Origin: Pipra filicauda
Taxonomy: Eukaryota > Chordata > Aves > Passeriformes > Pipridae
Reading direction: 5' to 3'
DNA length: 64,000 nucleotides
NCBI RefSeq assembly: GCF_003945595.2
Contig: NW_024104315.1
Coordinates: forward strand, 1,054,001 to 1,118,000
The notes beneath the pieces are model-generated. The model was not told the DNA's origin. It did not search any database and saw nothing but the letters and a program-made list of their open reading frames with translations. Below, piece by piece: positions 34,621-48,092 of this stretch (its first letter is position 1; every line of letters starts with the position of its first letter). Both the position numbers and the translations under genes were made by a program.

Positions 34621-37600
34621 AGGATATTTTTGTGATTTCTGAGAAGTTATTGAATCACAAAACATTTATAATTGCATTGAAATAAAGCTCTAAAAGCTTA
34701 ACCCAGATTTTAAATAAATCAAAAATGTATACAGACAGTTAAATAAGTGAATTACAAGAAATTTGAAAATATTTTTCAAATTTTCCAGATGAAGTTCAAA
34801 ACTGTTTGTTTTTTGTTTTTTTTTGTGCATGGGAAAAATACCATGGTATTTCTCATTAATTCAGTATTAAGCTTCAAAAGAAGGAATTAAATTTTTTTGC
34901 TATTAGTGTCAGAGAGGGTACAACTCCAGTGCTGGAAAAGTTAATCAATTAAGCAGAATATTCTAAGAAACACAAGGAAAGATATAGAGAGGGCTGTAAT
35001 TCTTTCTGTCAAGGTGTTTCTGTACATAATTCCTCACAGCTTGGAAAGCCTTTGAGCAGCACAAAGAACATAGATGGTGTGTGATCTGTTAAATTTGAAA
35101 GGCAGAAGAATATCTGCTTTCAAAAGGTCAGAGAAAGCGGGTTTTTTTCTTTTCCTTTGAGTCTTGTTGAAATCACAGGAAGAGAGGAAACACTTTTTGA
35201 AGTATTTGTGGTTATAGAAGAAGAGTTTGCTTAGTTTTCCTTCTAGTCAGAGCAGCCTATTAAATGACATTATCAGCAGTGTCTGAGACGGGCATTGAGG
35301 GATGAGAAACAAAGTTAGGAACGGAAAAATCCCTCTGTAACCCTCGCAAATCATTAGTGGGTGGAAACAGAAATGTTCAGCACAGTTCAAATGAAACATT
35401 AGAAGACTTGAACAGGAGCACTGAGCATGATAAATTGAAACTCTTTATTCAGGAGTTAAGAATGTCAACATCTTTCAGACCAAAATTTCTACCATCATTT
35501 ACCTAAAGGATTTTTGCAAGATTAAATCCTGATGGGTTATTTTACCTGTCAACTGACATTGCAATCTTTAAAAACTTTTGTTTCCTATATTATCATGAAC
35601 CATTCAGTATGACCTATATTCCATATTCTAAATTAGAGGATATTTTGTTCCTTTTATAAACTCAGAGTCTGGGTCAAGAGTTTTCCAGGTAAGCAATGAT
35701 TCTTTTTGTCATCTAATATCAGTCCAAACCTCTGTAGGTACCAAACATGACAGGTCTGTTGATGGTTTTCCATTGCAGAATTCCCAAGTCCTGCATAATT
35801 TCCCCGAAATTAATTTTTTCAGGGGACCAACAGACCCTGGAGGGAAACCAGATGAGGGAAAGGAGGTGCTGGAGTCTAAGAAGTTTGTAACAGGCAATTG
35901 AGACTAAAACAAATTTATTACCAGTAGGTTAACATTTTGTCTGTATTTTTTGTACTTGTTTGTACATTCAACTGTGAAATTTAATTTTAAAATAAAAATT
36001 ATCTCTAAATAATCATTCTTTATTGAAAAATAACATCTGTTGTTAGATATTTATTTCATTCTAACCGTACCAAAAATAGCACCCTTCAATTCTGCGTCAA
36101 ATTTATTTTTGCTTTAAATCTACCTCATTTTTAGGGCTTGAGCAGTTGAGTTGCTCACCAACAATCAGATGGTTCCTCAGCACCATTTTAGCCCATGGCA
36201 GTTCTGGAATATCAGCTGAGTTTCTACTTCCAGCATTTCCTTTGCTTCCATAAGTGGAACCTGCTCCTGAAAGGACGTAGAGATGCTTCAGGTCCCAAAG
36301 GACAAGAGTCCCTTGGGGTCCAAGGAGGTCCCAAGAGACTCTGTAGAAGTTGTGCTCCTCCCTTTCCCTTACAGTGGTGGAGTTTATGGACAGGTAGACA
36401 TGGAGAAAAGTGGTGCTTTTACCAAAATTCCACTGCTGGAAGTGGGAGGAGGGAACAAAGCCATGCAAGACACCAGGTCCCAAACAGCTTCTTGATTCCA
36501 CATCTTTCTTCCAGCTCCTGAGTCTGCGTCTTCCACATCACCCAAACCTGCTCCACGCCAGCTTTCACCTTCCCTCTTGACTGAATTTGAGGGCAGCAGA
36601 TGGACTCTGTTTATCGTTTAGGGATAACCTCATCTGCTGTTTATACTGAGGGAAGGAGAAAAGTGCTGGCTGATGACTTCCTCCTGCCACCTCCAGCTGA
36701 GGCTGACATTTGTTTTCTAGCTGGTATTGGTTTCTAATTATGCCTGGATATTCAGAGGATCAGCTAATTTGCTCCGTAATTTTTGGAGGCAATTTTTAAT
36801 TCCCTTCCCTCCGTTTCCAGATCTGTGCTAATTTCATGGAATTATTAAATATGCAAATGTAGGGGGACTAATCCCTTTGGGATCCCCTGGTGGTTCAGCT
36901 CAGGTGTGTCTGTAGCTCTGTATCAGAAATCCAGACTCCCAATCCTGCAGGTGGCACAGCCAGGGAAAACAAGGAGCCTTTGCTTCCTTTGTGTTGTCCC
37001 ACTCACTGCAGGGCATCAGTGGGTCCTTTCTTGCTGTTGGGCAAAAACAGGGAAATAAGGAGACTCGAGCAGAAAGTAGACACCAAATTGGAAAAAAGGA
37101 GGCTTTTCTGAACTAATGAGATCATGGAAAAGACCAAAGTCAGCAGCATGGAAGGAATGAGAGCACATTCTCCAATCTGTGTCATCTCCCTTTGCATTCT
37201 GTGCTCAGACTTTAGCCCAGAGTCAAAATCTTATCATTAAAATTCAGAATTTAATGGTGTTTCAGGGATGGAGGAAAAGAATGAAGTGAATTCGCACTGC
37301 TTACTGCAAACACTTCCAGTGCTGTTTCCAGAACATTTCAAATAAACACACTCAGAGGTATCCCACAGGGGTAGTGCTGTATGGAAACATTCTAGTTATA
37401 GATTTTATCAGTTGTTATTGCACCAGCAAGAATTCAGGAACATTTCAAGTTGGTTGTAACATTTAGTCTTCTATATATTCCACGTTTGTAAAGCTGTTCC
37501 TTTTTAAACATCCAGGCACATTTGAAATAATTGAGGCTGTTTAACAAAGTGGAGTTAAGACCTGTGCACATTGACCGAGGTGCTATTATCTTCTTTTCAA

Positions 37601-38694
37601 CTTTTTTTTCTCTCTAGGAATGCTAAAATCTATACATATATTCATGTAATTCCCAGAAATCACTTCATTTACTTCACAGTTTCAGACCACATGTGTTACA
37701 TTTGTTCTGTTCTCTCTCACTAACTTGTTTAAAGGGTGATATTATCTTTTGTAATTTGCAACAAAAGAGTCTTCTCCTGATCACCCTCATCCAAGTGAGA
37801 CCCTGCAGGGAAAAATAAGTCAAAAAAGATTGTTCACTGTCAAGGGAAAAATGAAACAACTTTTTGACATCCATAGAATTTAAGCCAAGTGACTACAACT
37901 GGCACTCTGAATCCATCACCCCAATTATTTACTCTTCTTTCTCCTCCCCTTCTCTAATGATCTGCCTTAATTAGGTAGACTGGCTTCATATGGAGACTTT
38001 CCCTTCTTTTATTCATATCTGGTGTGATATCATTTATGTTTGGAGCAGAAATACTGGATTTAAGGAATGTAGAACATCATATCACAAGAGTAAAATAAAC
38101 ACCGGGTTCCACTGAGCATCCAACTCCCTCATTTCAACTGTGAACATTATCCTGACTATCTCACATGTCAGAAAGAGCAATCAAACACTATTTTCTAGAG
38201 GCAAATATCACCTCTAGCCCTGTTGGCAAGTACCTTCTGGAATGCTAAGTTGGCACTACACAAATTTTTGGGTTTTTCTGGTTCCTCCTCTTGTCATCAC
38301 TGCACAGTGACAGAGCTTTGAAAGCAGCAGAAACCTTCAGTCCCCAAACAGAAACAATCAGTTAAGATGAAATTGTTGTTCTTGAGTGAAAACAAACAAA
38401 CGAACAAACAAAACAGTGTGGTTACAGACAGATGTTTTTGTAATACAGATTCTTTTGTGGAGCTGGAGCAAAAAGAGGTTTGTTTCTCTGTTGTCCTGAG
38501 CTCTGGCATTGGTGTTCAACTTTGCTACATTAAAAGATGCTTGTTTTTAGCAAATTGCTGGGAGAATTCCTGAATTCCATTTACCCTCCCAGAGATGTTA
38601 ATGATTTTTAAAGCAGGTTATGACAGCAGTGTAGTACATCACTGCTTCCACCTCCCCTCCCTCCTCTCAAGAAAACAGAAATCCCAGAAATCTT

Positions 38695-38790
38695 CTTATT
38701 CCCAGTTACCAAATGATGAAGACAGAGCATAAGTAGCTTGCCCCAAGTCAAGTCCCTAAAGCCTGAATGATCTGTTAAGGATTCAAGTGA
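38695..38790 (-). mobile_element. Possible ancient MIR SINE relic
   Basis: On plus, 'gatgaagacagagcataagt' followed by 'agcttgccccaagtcaagtc' resembles the reverse complement of the MIR core. That core has the cctcatctgt, gtgcctcagt, ttacttaacc and ttgggcaag motifs. Divergence is high. MIR relics are expected in bird genomes at low density. Chance similarity cannot be excluded without an alignment. Confidence 0.4.
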
Positions 38791-40689
38791 AAATTAATAT
38801 CTTTTAGAGAGAATTCATTGGACTATAGTTAAAAAAAAAACCCAACCAAAACCAACCCAAGCAACCCAGTTTAATTGTGTGTGCCTCTCTTGTTGGTTCA
38901 GTAAGAAAAAGGCTTCAGGGTCTCTTTAGATTTTGGACTTGTCACTTTAAAGAACACCAAGATCACATTGAAAATAGCAAAAAAGATTCTCTTTCTCTTT
39001 TTTCCCCTCTCCCCAGGGACAGCTCAACAGTGTCTCAGTATCACAAGAACAATAGATAACACCAGAGCACTCAGAAATCAGATTTTATTTGCTCAAGTCA
39101 AAAACTTCCCTATCTGGCAATGCTGGGATGCACATAGTGGGATGTCAGACAGGTGTGATTAAAGTAATAGTATAATTAAAAAGAGCTAGATGGGGGCATA
39201 AAAAGGGATTTTTTTCAGGCTGGTTTGACTCACCAGCAAACAGCTTCCTGCACATCTTCTTTTGCTGCTCTCACGACAGAGTCATTTTTGTTTTCTTCAT
39301 CTGTCTTTTATTTTAAAGGGGATTTTCATCATGAAAGAGGAAATTTTACTGTCACAGACAACTCAGGAGACATCCAGCAGGAAACAGAGCTCTGTCCTGT
39401 GTCCCTGTGGCACAAGGAGGGTGAGTGTCAATCTTTGAAACCAGAGGAGTAAACCCAGACCTGGCTGATTCCAGAAACTCTTCCCACTTATCTTGAAGCA
39501 CTGCAGGAATAATACATGACCTGTCATGCAGAATTTCCATGGCAGAAACAGAAAAACTGGTTGAGCCTCTGGATTCAATTTGTTGAAAAATGTTTTCAAA
39601 TTATACAATTTATTTTTAAATATTAAAGGAACTGCTGATAACAAAATATTTTAAAGTTATATGGAGTACTTCATATTACTTCTACCATAATGAGACAGCA
39701 ATATCTTATATCTGTTATTATTACTATTAAGCCATATCTTATCTCAAAATCTGATTTATAAGTGTATCTGAATAGGTACAAACCTTCTCTTTAAATCCAA
39801 CACTACATCTATACAAGAAATTTACTCAGGAATAAAATGTCTCCTGCAGGTTTCATGAAAGATCCAAATTGTAGGGTTTTTTGAGGTTAAAGACTGTTTA
39901 GAAGGAACAATGAAGATAATCCTGCTTCCTATACCAAATTGCAATGGTATTTTGTAGATGTATAAGTTAAAACCTTTCCTGGAAACAGAAAGAAACCCAC
40001 TTATTTTGCCGTTCCAAGTCAGGAAAGAAAAGGACAGTCGTGAACAGCAATTGGAGGAGTGAGAGAGACCCAATGCTGCACAAAATCAAATCAAATTGGG
40101 CTGAACCCATCAAATTCCAGACAGATGTGTGTACCCCAAATGAATTTAATGTTCTCTCTCCTGTTCTTCTGATTTGCCTTCCACTCCCTCAGATGAAAAT
40201 AGTTCTGTTTAGAAAGTCAGTTTGTTGAGATAATTAGGTTCCTTACAAAGAAAGATCATTAAAATTATATCCCCTGTGTTCTTCTGACAGAAAAGAAGCA
40301 CTAAATAGAAATATCTTGCATTGTTTCAGTGGCTTTGAATTCTCCTTCTTAACGCCTGGAGACTATTTATTGTTAAACATTTATGTAACCAGGGTATTCT
40401 TACGAGTGATATAAATGATGAGGTGTGTGGAATAAGAAGGAAAGCATATATTTTAGTAGCTACATTATATTGCCCAATATCTCAAATTTGTGTGCAAAAT
40501 ACATCCCAAATATTTACATTCAGCAAGAAGCAGGAACAGGAAGCAGTGTTCAAGCACAAACTTTAGTGGACTTAATTTAGGAGCTCATCTCCCCACAGGT
40601 CAACTCAAGGAGATGAAATTTCCTTATAGATTTAATGTGCAAGTTTAAAAAAAAATCTACATTTTCTAATAAGGGGGAATTGAGTTCCT

Positions 40690-41291
40690 GAGTTTAGGCC
40701 ATGAGCTGGGCTTTAGGGAGGATTTCAGTGCTGCAGTGATGTCCTTTCCCAGCTCCAGGAAATCTCATTGCCAAGCAACTCCCAGGCAAAGCCAAAAGCA
40801 GCCTGGGAAGAAGATCTATTTTTTGCTTCATTGTTTGCTCCCATCTTATTCCAGAATCTGGGCATTGCTCTGAACTTCTGCATTTGACTGCATTGAATGG
40901 GAACCACTCTGCTTGTACCAGACCAAAAAAAACCAAACCACTGGAGAGACCTGGAACTTGCAGCAGGGCTGGGGAACAAAGAATTGCCTCCCATCCTCAC
41001 GTTCAAAAGCACTTCAGAGACAAACCCAGCAGTGACAAACAAACCAGAGCTCGTTGCAGAGCTGGTGAGAGAGTTGTACATAATCCTCCCATGCAGGAGG
41101 CCCCTGGAACCCTGGCAGCCTTTTGGGATGGCAAACAGATGGTGGGAAGGATGCAGTGACAGCTGAGAAGGCTGGGCACTATCTATAGCTGGGGTTTGCT
41201 GTGAGCACCAACCCAAGGGGTGTTGGGAACACAGGCAGCAGTGATCTCCCCTGCAAACTCCAAAAAAAGACATTAGGGAAGCAAAATGCAC
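40690..41291 (-). other. Unassigned region with antiparallel open frames
   Basis: A 188-codon frame on minus (40725..41291) overlaps frames of 91 and 89 codons on plus (40884..41159, 40897..41166). The minus product is rich in Ser, Cys and His and shows no domain. The plus product at 40897 contains an acidic-hydrophobic stretch (ELVAELVRELYIIL) but also matches no family I know. The low stop density may reflect the locally higher GC content. There is no start-context, splice or poly(A) support for a gene. Confidence 0.12.
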
Positions 41292-43563
41292 ACATATGTA
41301 TGATAAAAAAACAACACTGCTCTTTCACATCTACCAAGGACAGATCTAATTATATTCTGCAAAGGGTATGAGGGGAAAGATGACACCAAAAAAAGCTCAG
41401 ATTTTGCCTGGGAACTTCATTATTTGCTCTTTTATTTCGCTTAAGCTGTTGTATGTAGGACCAAAGGAAAGTGAGTAATTACTTTTGCCTTATCCACCGT
41501 ATTTGTCCATTACTAATATTTTTGACAGATGGTCCTGTTAAACTCAGAGATAGAAAGGAAAGCATAATATGTAGTAAATACCATAGTAAAAAAAAATAAC
41601 TCTCCATTTTCAGGATCTCTAACTGTTCTTCCAAAATAAAAGAATTTAGATTCCTTTACTGATAAAGACTTCTTAAAAATTGTCTGTTTCTGTTCCTTGT
41701 TTTCTCTTCCTCCCACCTTGCAAACAGTCACTACCTGTCTGTGTGTATTGAGGTGAATTGCCACAAATTTAGGGCCTAGAATCTTTCCCCTTCTTTCCCT
41801 TTGCCACAAATCCATCCAATGCTCCCTCAGATTCTATGTTAACAAAGGCAACCTTGTTTTCCATGGGCAAATGTGGCCTTGAGCATATTTTATTTGTGAC
41901 AATGCAGGTGAAAGAGTAAGAGTTCAGAACACATGAACTATCCTTTGTGCAAACAACAGGGAAGAAAAATGACAAAAGCTAGCAATTATTAATAGATATC
42001 AAGTCTTGAATATGAGATAGAGCAGAGGGACACTGCCAACCCCACTACATAAAATAGCCAAATACAAAGGATAAAACAAATATCCTCTTCTAGGCAGGTA
42101 TGTAGGAGTTGGTAGGAGGGCATAACTTAGAAAACATAATTAAAGTCAGAAAGATATGATTAGAAAAGAGATTTAGACTCTTCTCACTGTGGCTGAAAGT
42201 CACATGCTTAATTCAGCTTTTGGTTCTCAGCTGAAGCTGCCTCAAAAGGTGATGAGAAATCTGCACCAAAAATTCTGCAGAGTTCTGTTTGTTCTCCTGG
42301 AGAGCTCTCACACACATCTCACAGCAGGCAAATGGAGATAACTCAGAGCCAGCTCAGCTCTGGGCTGTGATCCTTGCCAGCATAAACACAGTGGAAGCCT
42401 GCATGGAAATATCCACCCAAAATGATAGGAAACAACCCCCAAGAGAGGCCAACCTACCTGCAGCCTTGATGCCAGTTCAGACACCATTTGCTACTAATAT
42501 TTGAAGACAAATAAAAAGGATGCAATATTTGCTTTGATTTCCTCTATTAGGGTGCTCCAAACACAGATGTACAGCATTTCAGAGCCATTCCCTGCCTTTT
42601 TCTCTTTACCTAAAAGAGCCTGGGAGGGAATTCTGTTTGCCCCAGCCAGCATTTCCTTCTGTATCTACATTATGACTTTCCTTGCCCCTTAACTGACTAG
42701 AAATAACGCTCTCAGTGTGCTTTTATTTTAACCTTCAACTCAACTTCTGATATTACCGCTGGAGTTAGAACACCAGTGATGAGCAATCAAATTTGAGTAT
42801 AAATCAACAGTTCAGAGGGGTGCAAGTAGATGGTGAGGTTATGGGGTGTCAGATGCTCCTCTCTCTGCATGCCACACTCATGGATATACCCATCTTGTGC
42901 TCCCTGATGTGAAATAATTGTATTAATATCTGGTCTCCCAATTTAGATTCCCAGCTCCAAGTTCCCAGCAGGGAGCCTCGGATGTAACTGCTTCCAAATA
43001 CTGCACAAGGACCTTGGATTGACAGAGGAGATGAGCAAATAGACATTCAGGAATATATAACAGGATAATTAATCACCTGGAAAGACTGAGAGTAACAATA
43101 TAACTTCCTGTGAAACCATTTTGATAAAAAAGATGCGACCTTTGGCTGATACATCCACACCATGGAGCGTAGTGAAGTGAGGAATTATTACATTATTACA
43201 CCAAAACCCTTCAGAGGTGCAGAACTACACTGCAAACCACAGGCCACGTTCAGAGATCATTGCTCCCAGAGCTTGGCTTGCAGATGTCACACCTGAGGTT
43301 ACATCTCTCATCCCTGTCTGATAGTCCAGCCCTCAGTGTGTAAATCTGTATTTCCACCCAGTTGGCTTCATTTTACTCTCACTGAGGATGCAAAAAACTA
43401 CAAAGCAGAAGGACTCTGAAGGATTCAGGCCATCAGTGTTGCCTGCTTGTTCATTCCAGTACCTGGCTGATTCTGTCCCAGAGAGCACAAACTCAAGTTG
43501 TACCACAACACACACCCAGACACCACAGGAAACACTGCAGGCATGAAGTGAAGTTGGATGAAT

Positions 43564-43643
43564 CATGGAATCACAGAATGGTTTGGGTCGGAAGGGACCT
43601 TAAAGATCATCTTGTTCCATCCCCTGCCATGGCCAGGGACACC
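43564..43643 (-). mobile_element. CR1 LINE 3' stub, about 80 bp
   Basis: The plus strand reads 'catggaatcacagaatggtt', 'tgggtcggaagggaccttaa', 'agatcatcttgttccatccc' and 'ctgccatggccagggacacc', then stops abruptly. It is a minus-strand CR1 keeping only the last 80 bp. Confidence 0.94.
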
Positions 43644-44899
43644 AAGGGCTGACATTTTGCCTGTACTTCAGATGCAGCCATAAGGTCTATTGAAGAAATA
43701 ACCTGGTACTACTTAAATGAAAATCCATCTTAGCAATAAGATATTCTTCATCAGAAAAGTCAGGATAAAAAACCCTTTAAAACACAGTCCTTTTAAGGCA
43801 GCAGATTTTCAGTGTTCACAGTCCCCTTATCCCACCTGCCCTAGTTCAGTTCTTGTTTTAGCTGCAAGAAGGTGAATGAAAACTTCACCTGCTTCTTGGA
43901 ACAGACTCTTCCCAACTGCATTAGCTCTTTAACTAACACATAATCAGAAATTAAGTTTTCACTACCAGCTGTAGAAATGCAGCTCAGGGAAAACGGAGAA
44001 GTTTTAATTTCCCAGTGCCCCCATTATGCTGCAGCTGGAACAGCCCCGTGGTTTTGTCAAGATCCACAATTCTCTTGTACTTTCTCTTACAGGTTTGATT
44101 CCAGGATGTTGTCACAGCAGTGTATCCTGGAGGAGAATTTAGAGGCAGCTATTGCAAGAAATGCTCACTTTTATGGGTCTCTACTCTAAAATCTTTGCAG
44201 AGGAAAAGAAAAAAAAAATTACATATTTATATGTCTTTGGGCTTCTCTTTATGCTAATATGTATTACTGTGAATTACAAAAAAGAAAAACTGTGTTGCAT
44301 TTATGCTCAAAATAGTCTCAATAAACATAAAAAATACAGCTATTTAAAATGACAGCAGTTTTTAAAATCTGTAATTTATAAGGGTATCTTTATAATTTTC
44401 ATATCTGCAGGAAAAGCTGTTGGGGCAGTTTTAAAAGCTCACTGTAACTGCAATTGTAAACATCCTGTAGAAAAGCATAAAGATAAGTTGCTCATTTGCA
44501 TTTTTATCTGTGTTGTCTTACAGCCATTAATTGTGGAAATGAAACAGAGAAATATGTATTGAACCCCAGGCTACTAGAAATTAATATACACAGAGAATAG
44601 AAATATCTGGAAGTTAGGAATGACCTCCACGTTTCAGGGAAAGATTAATCAAAGCCCAAGTTATAGTTTCCAATTTACTGCAAAACAACAGATCCTATTT
44701 CATAATAACTATAGAAACAACACCCCAGTTTTAGCAGCACTCAGATTATCTGGATAACAAATAACCAAAGCCAGTGCTGCTGGTTTTGGGGCATGAATCA
44801 CTGCACATGAAAGCCAGGAGAGTGTATGTTTGTTTAATTGCAATGAGCTTTAATCAGAGTAGTGAGTGTCATATACACCTTTAACTACCCACCCTCACA

Positions 44900-45110
44900 G
44901 AGCTGCCATTTACATTCACTTTCAAGCCATTCAGGACTCAACAGGGCACATCCGAGCTGATGGGAATTGTCAGAGCTGCGGGAAAGGCAATGAGGCCAAT
45001 GCAAATTTACACCCCCACGATGGGCAGTTGGTTATTTAAAGCAGCAGCCACCGAGTCCTGACTCAGCTGATTTCCACGGCTCACAGCCCACCGGGGCTGG
45101 GGATGGTCAC
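44900..45110. promoter_or_regulatory. Candidate conserved non-coding element E
   Basis: A perfect octamer ATGCAAAT (POU-type site) lies at 44999..45006. A ctgactcagct AP-1/MARE-like site lies at about 45058..45068. Retained CpGs occur at atccgagc, ctgcggga, cccacgat, accgagt, ccacggc and caccgggg. Adjacent DNA is CpG-poor. This is motif and composition evidence only. Confidence 0.22.
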
Positions 45111-45843
45111 CAGGCTTGGGAAGAGCTCTGAGATGTGTCAGAGCATCTCAGAGTGGAATTTGACTCCTGGTTGTGCCTCAGAGTGGTACCCCTGGCAGGA
45201 AGGTATTAACTGCAAATGTAATCAGCTTAAATTCATTGCAGAAGCAGGAGAACTCTCCCCAGCCATGCAAAGCTACAGTCCCCATGGAACACAATTTTAA
45301 TTTAACGTTCTTATGTTAATACCTAGGAAATGTCATGGCATTTAAGCTGCAGGACTGCATTGTAACCAACTTCTTTATCAAATTTCAGGCTCCCTACCAC
45401 CAGCCCAGGGAGGTGCCTCAGATGGGGCCAGCAGAAGGCAAAGAATGCCAGATGCTCTTGACAATTAAAGCCAAAGGCTGCACTTCTGTGCCAATATGGG
45501 AATGCTGGGCTACAGTTTCCCTGTGGCCAGAAGCCAAATTGGAAAAAATATTGATTGGAAAAAAAATACAACACGTGGGAAACATATCCCAGTGAATGTG
45601 AATCAATACTGAGTCTTCTCAAGTGAGGAGCTGGGGTATCTTTTGACATACCTGACATTTTAGCTATCATTTGTGAGGCCAAAAATGCTTCCCAAACTCC
45701 CATGGAACACTCCAACAACTGCTGAAATGCAGAAATGGGAGCACAGGGATCTGTAAGCAAATAGAGCCTCTCATTTGAGCATCTTCATCACTTGTTAACT
45801 CCACTGAGGACTCATCAACAATTCTTTTGTATCAGTCAGGCAA

Positions 45844-45863
45844 TTATTGTTATTATTATTATT
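45844..45863. repeat. (TTA)n microsatellite
   Basis: Att/tta trinucleotide units repeat about six times, with one imperfect unit (attg) at the start. Confidence 0.85.
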
Positions 45864-48042
45864 CCTGTGTAGCAGGTGTGTCCTGGTTTTACTTTTAAGG
45901 ATGTATTAAAGTTTCCAATGCAGCAAATTCACATTTATTAAGAAGTAGAGAAGAAAGGACAAAAATAATCTCTTTTTGCTACTTGAGAAAATAGGCAGAC
46001 CAAGGGAATTATGAAACCTTCCCAGTAAACCCATTTCCAGCAATTCCTCAAGCCCCCTCCAGCTGCTACCTCTTTACTGTAGCCTCACAGACAAGCCCCA
46101 GACAAGAGTGCAGATGTGAAGGCACAAAGTCAATTAAATATCCCAAACCAAAGCCAGCTTTGCAGATCAGTCTTCTCTCTGAATTTCATTAATACACTTT
46201 GAAAATAGAGGATTGCACTTCCTTTTTTGCTTCTGATAAGGATCAGAGACACACAGATAACCAAGATCCTAATTGCCATCAATTTGCAGTGAGGCTGGTC
46301 TCTTACTTTCCTAATACAGCTGGCTCAAAATTTTTCCTTCAATCTCCGTTTCCATCTCCACCTGCTCTAAAAATATTGATTTTCAGCTTGCTGCAGATAA
46401 TTCAAAACTTCTTGCATGTTAAGACCACTTGCAATGACTTCTTACACACCAGGCTTCAGTTTGGGCCAAAAAACATTGTTTTGATTGGAAACATAAATTC
46501 CCATAAAAACAAAACACTATTACAGTTGCAGTAAAACTTTGTAAGTGCTGAAAAGACATTTTTTTTGTTCACAATTCGTTACCTGCCCAGCTATAATTCC
46601 CCATCTCCCTTTTTACATCAGGACTTGGGCTTTCAAGTCACCTTGACAGATCCGAAAGCATCTCCCTTCTCTGCATATCTTATTATATAAGCAAATATCA
46701 GGGAATTTTGCAACCCAGTGTGCAGGATAACTGCCCAGTCTCCAAAGAGGGGCTCAGCAGGGCTGGAAACAGAAACCAGATGCTTTTCAGTTGCTTTTCT
46801 TTATCTCAAAGACCTAGAGCTGGATGCTAATTTAATTTCCACTATTTCACACAGATGTTGAGCAGTGTGAGGGAGACAGAGCCTTGTGAGAACGTGCAGG
46901 ATCACCCTTCCCACAGGAAGGGCAGCTCCCCTTGGAGAGCTGCTGGGAAGGGAAGAGCAGAGCCCTTGGAGGGCACTGGATTTAGGGATCACTCTTCTCC
47001 TGCCAAACACTTCTCATTCCATGCATGCCCAGGGCCCAGCACAGCAGCTATTTAGGACTGAACACCTGTGTGATACCGCAGAGGAAATGAGTAATAAGCA
47101 TATTAATGACACCATTATTAACCAATTAATTAGTTCCTGCCTCCTGCATCAGAATACTTTGTGCTTTCCCTGTATAAAGAGCAAAATGCTTCTGTCCACA
47201 CAGGTTAATATCCCAGTTCACCTTACTGCCAGAGAAATTTAGCAAACATTGCTCTCTGTTTGGAAATCCTTTTGGCCAGGTGCTTGGTTTTGTCTAGCAG
47301 CAATTTTAGATTTTTTCCTCTTTTTTCCCCTCAAAGGAACACATTGGTCTGTGTGCATCTGCGAGCCTGCCTTCCACACAAATCCAGTCCCTTTCCACTC
47401 CCATAGCTCCCAACATAAAGATGAGGAGCACAAAAAGGACTGGATGAAGACTGATGGCATGCACAGACAAATGGCATTTTCTTTTTGTGTAATTGTAGCT
47501 CTCCAAGCAGCAGCATTAGGACAGAGCCTTCAGAAACAAACTGTCAGCTGTAGGATCCCACATTAGCAACATCATTAGCCAATTCACTGTTGGATAAAAA
47601 CTTCATCTTAAACACTCCTACTTAGATTGAACTTCACCCACCCATGTTAGTCATTTAATTTTAACGTTTTATTTCACTCAATGTATTTCTTTTTTTTTAC
47701 TTCAGAATTTAATCTCAGACACATTTTGCTTTTTAGTGCAGAAGCTGTCTTTAACCTCGCCGTACTTCAGCTCCTTGGCTCAATACAATGGTTAATGCCA
47801 TTTTCTACTGAGGTTTAGAAACATGAAAAAAAATACAATGTTGATGAGGACTGTATTGAATAGCTGACTTCTCATTATAGCAGAGAAGTTCCATTATAAT
47901 AGAGCACAGAGATTACCTTTGGGCTAATAAAATGAATTTTAAAAAAAGGATCTAAAGCCGGACTCTTGCTCACATTACAAAGATTACATTTGCTGCATGT
48001 TTCACCTGAGGCCCTCAGCTCATGTTTACCAAGACTTAAATA

Positions 48043-48092
48043 TCATAATCCCCATGAGAAGACTAAGGCACAAGGAAATTAAATAACATTTA
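48043..48092 (-). mobile_element. Possible ancient MIR SINE relic
   Basis: On plus, 'tcataatccccatgagaaga' followed by 'ctaaggcacaaggaaattaa' and ataaca resembles the reverse complement of the MIR 3' half. That half reads aactgaggcacagagagg, ttaagtaac, preceded by taatccccat. The match is short but ordered. A related L2-end origin is also possible. Confidence 0.45.

Larger units (their letters stand above)
33717..43563. other. Long repeat-poor non-coding block
   Basis: Nearly 10 kb without a recognised CR1 or LTR. A MIR-like relic and a candidate conserved element are listed separately. Overlapping frames occur in slightly GC-richer patches. These include 36103..36501 (-, 132 codons) with 36195..36521 (+, 108 codons), and 40725..41291 (-, 188 codons) with two + frames. 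I recognise none of them and see no splice signals that I would trust. A purine/CAAA-type simple stretch lies at 38390..38414. Confidence 0.5.

Noticed and set aside
44454..44475. tgtaaacatcct, the 5' part of miR-30 family miRNAs
   Set aside because: The following bases do not continue as any miR-30 member and I see no complementary 3p arm within hairpin distance. Chance match.
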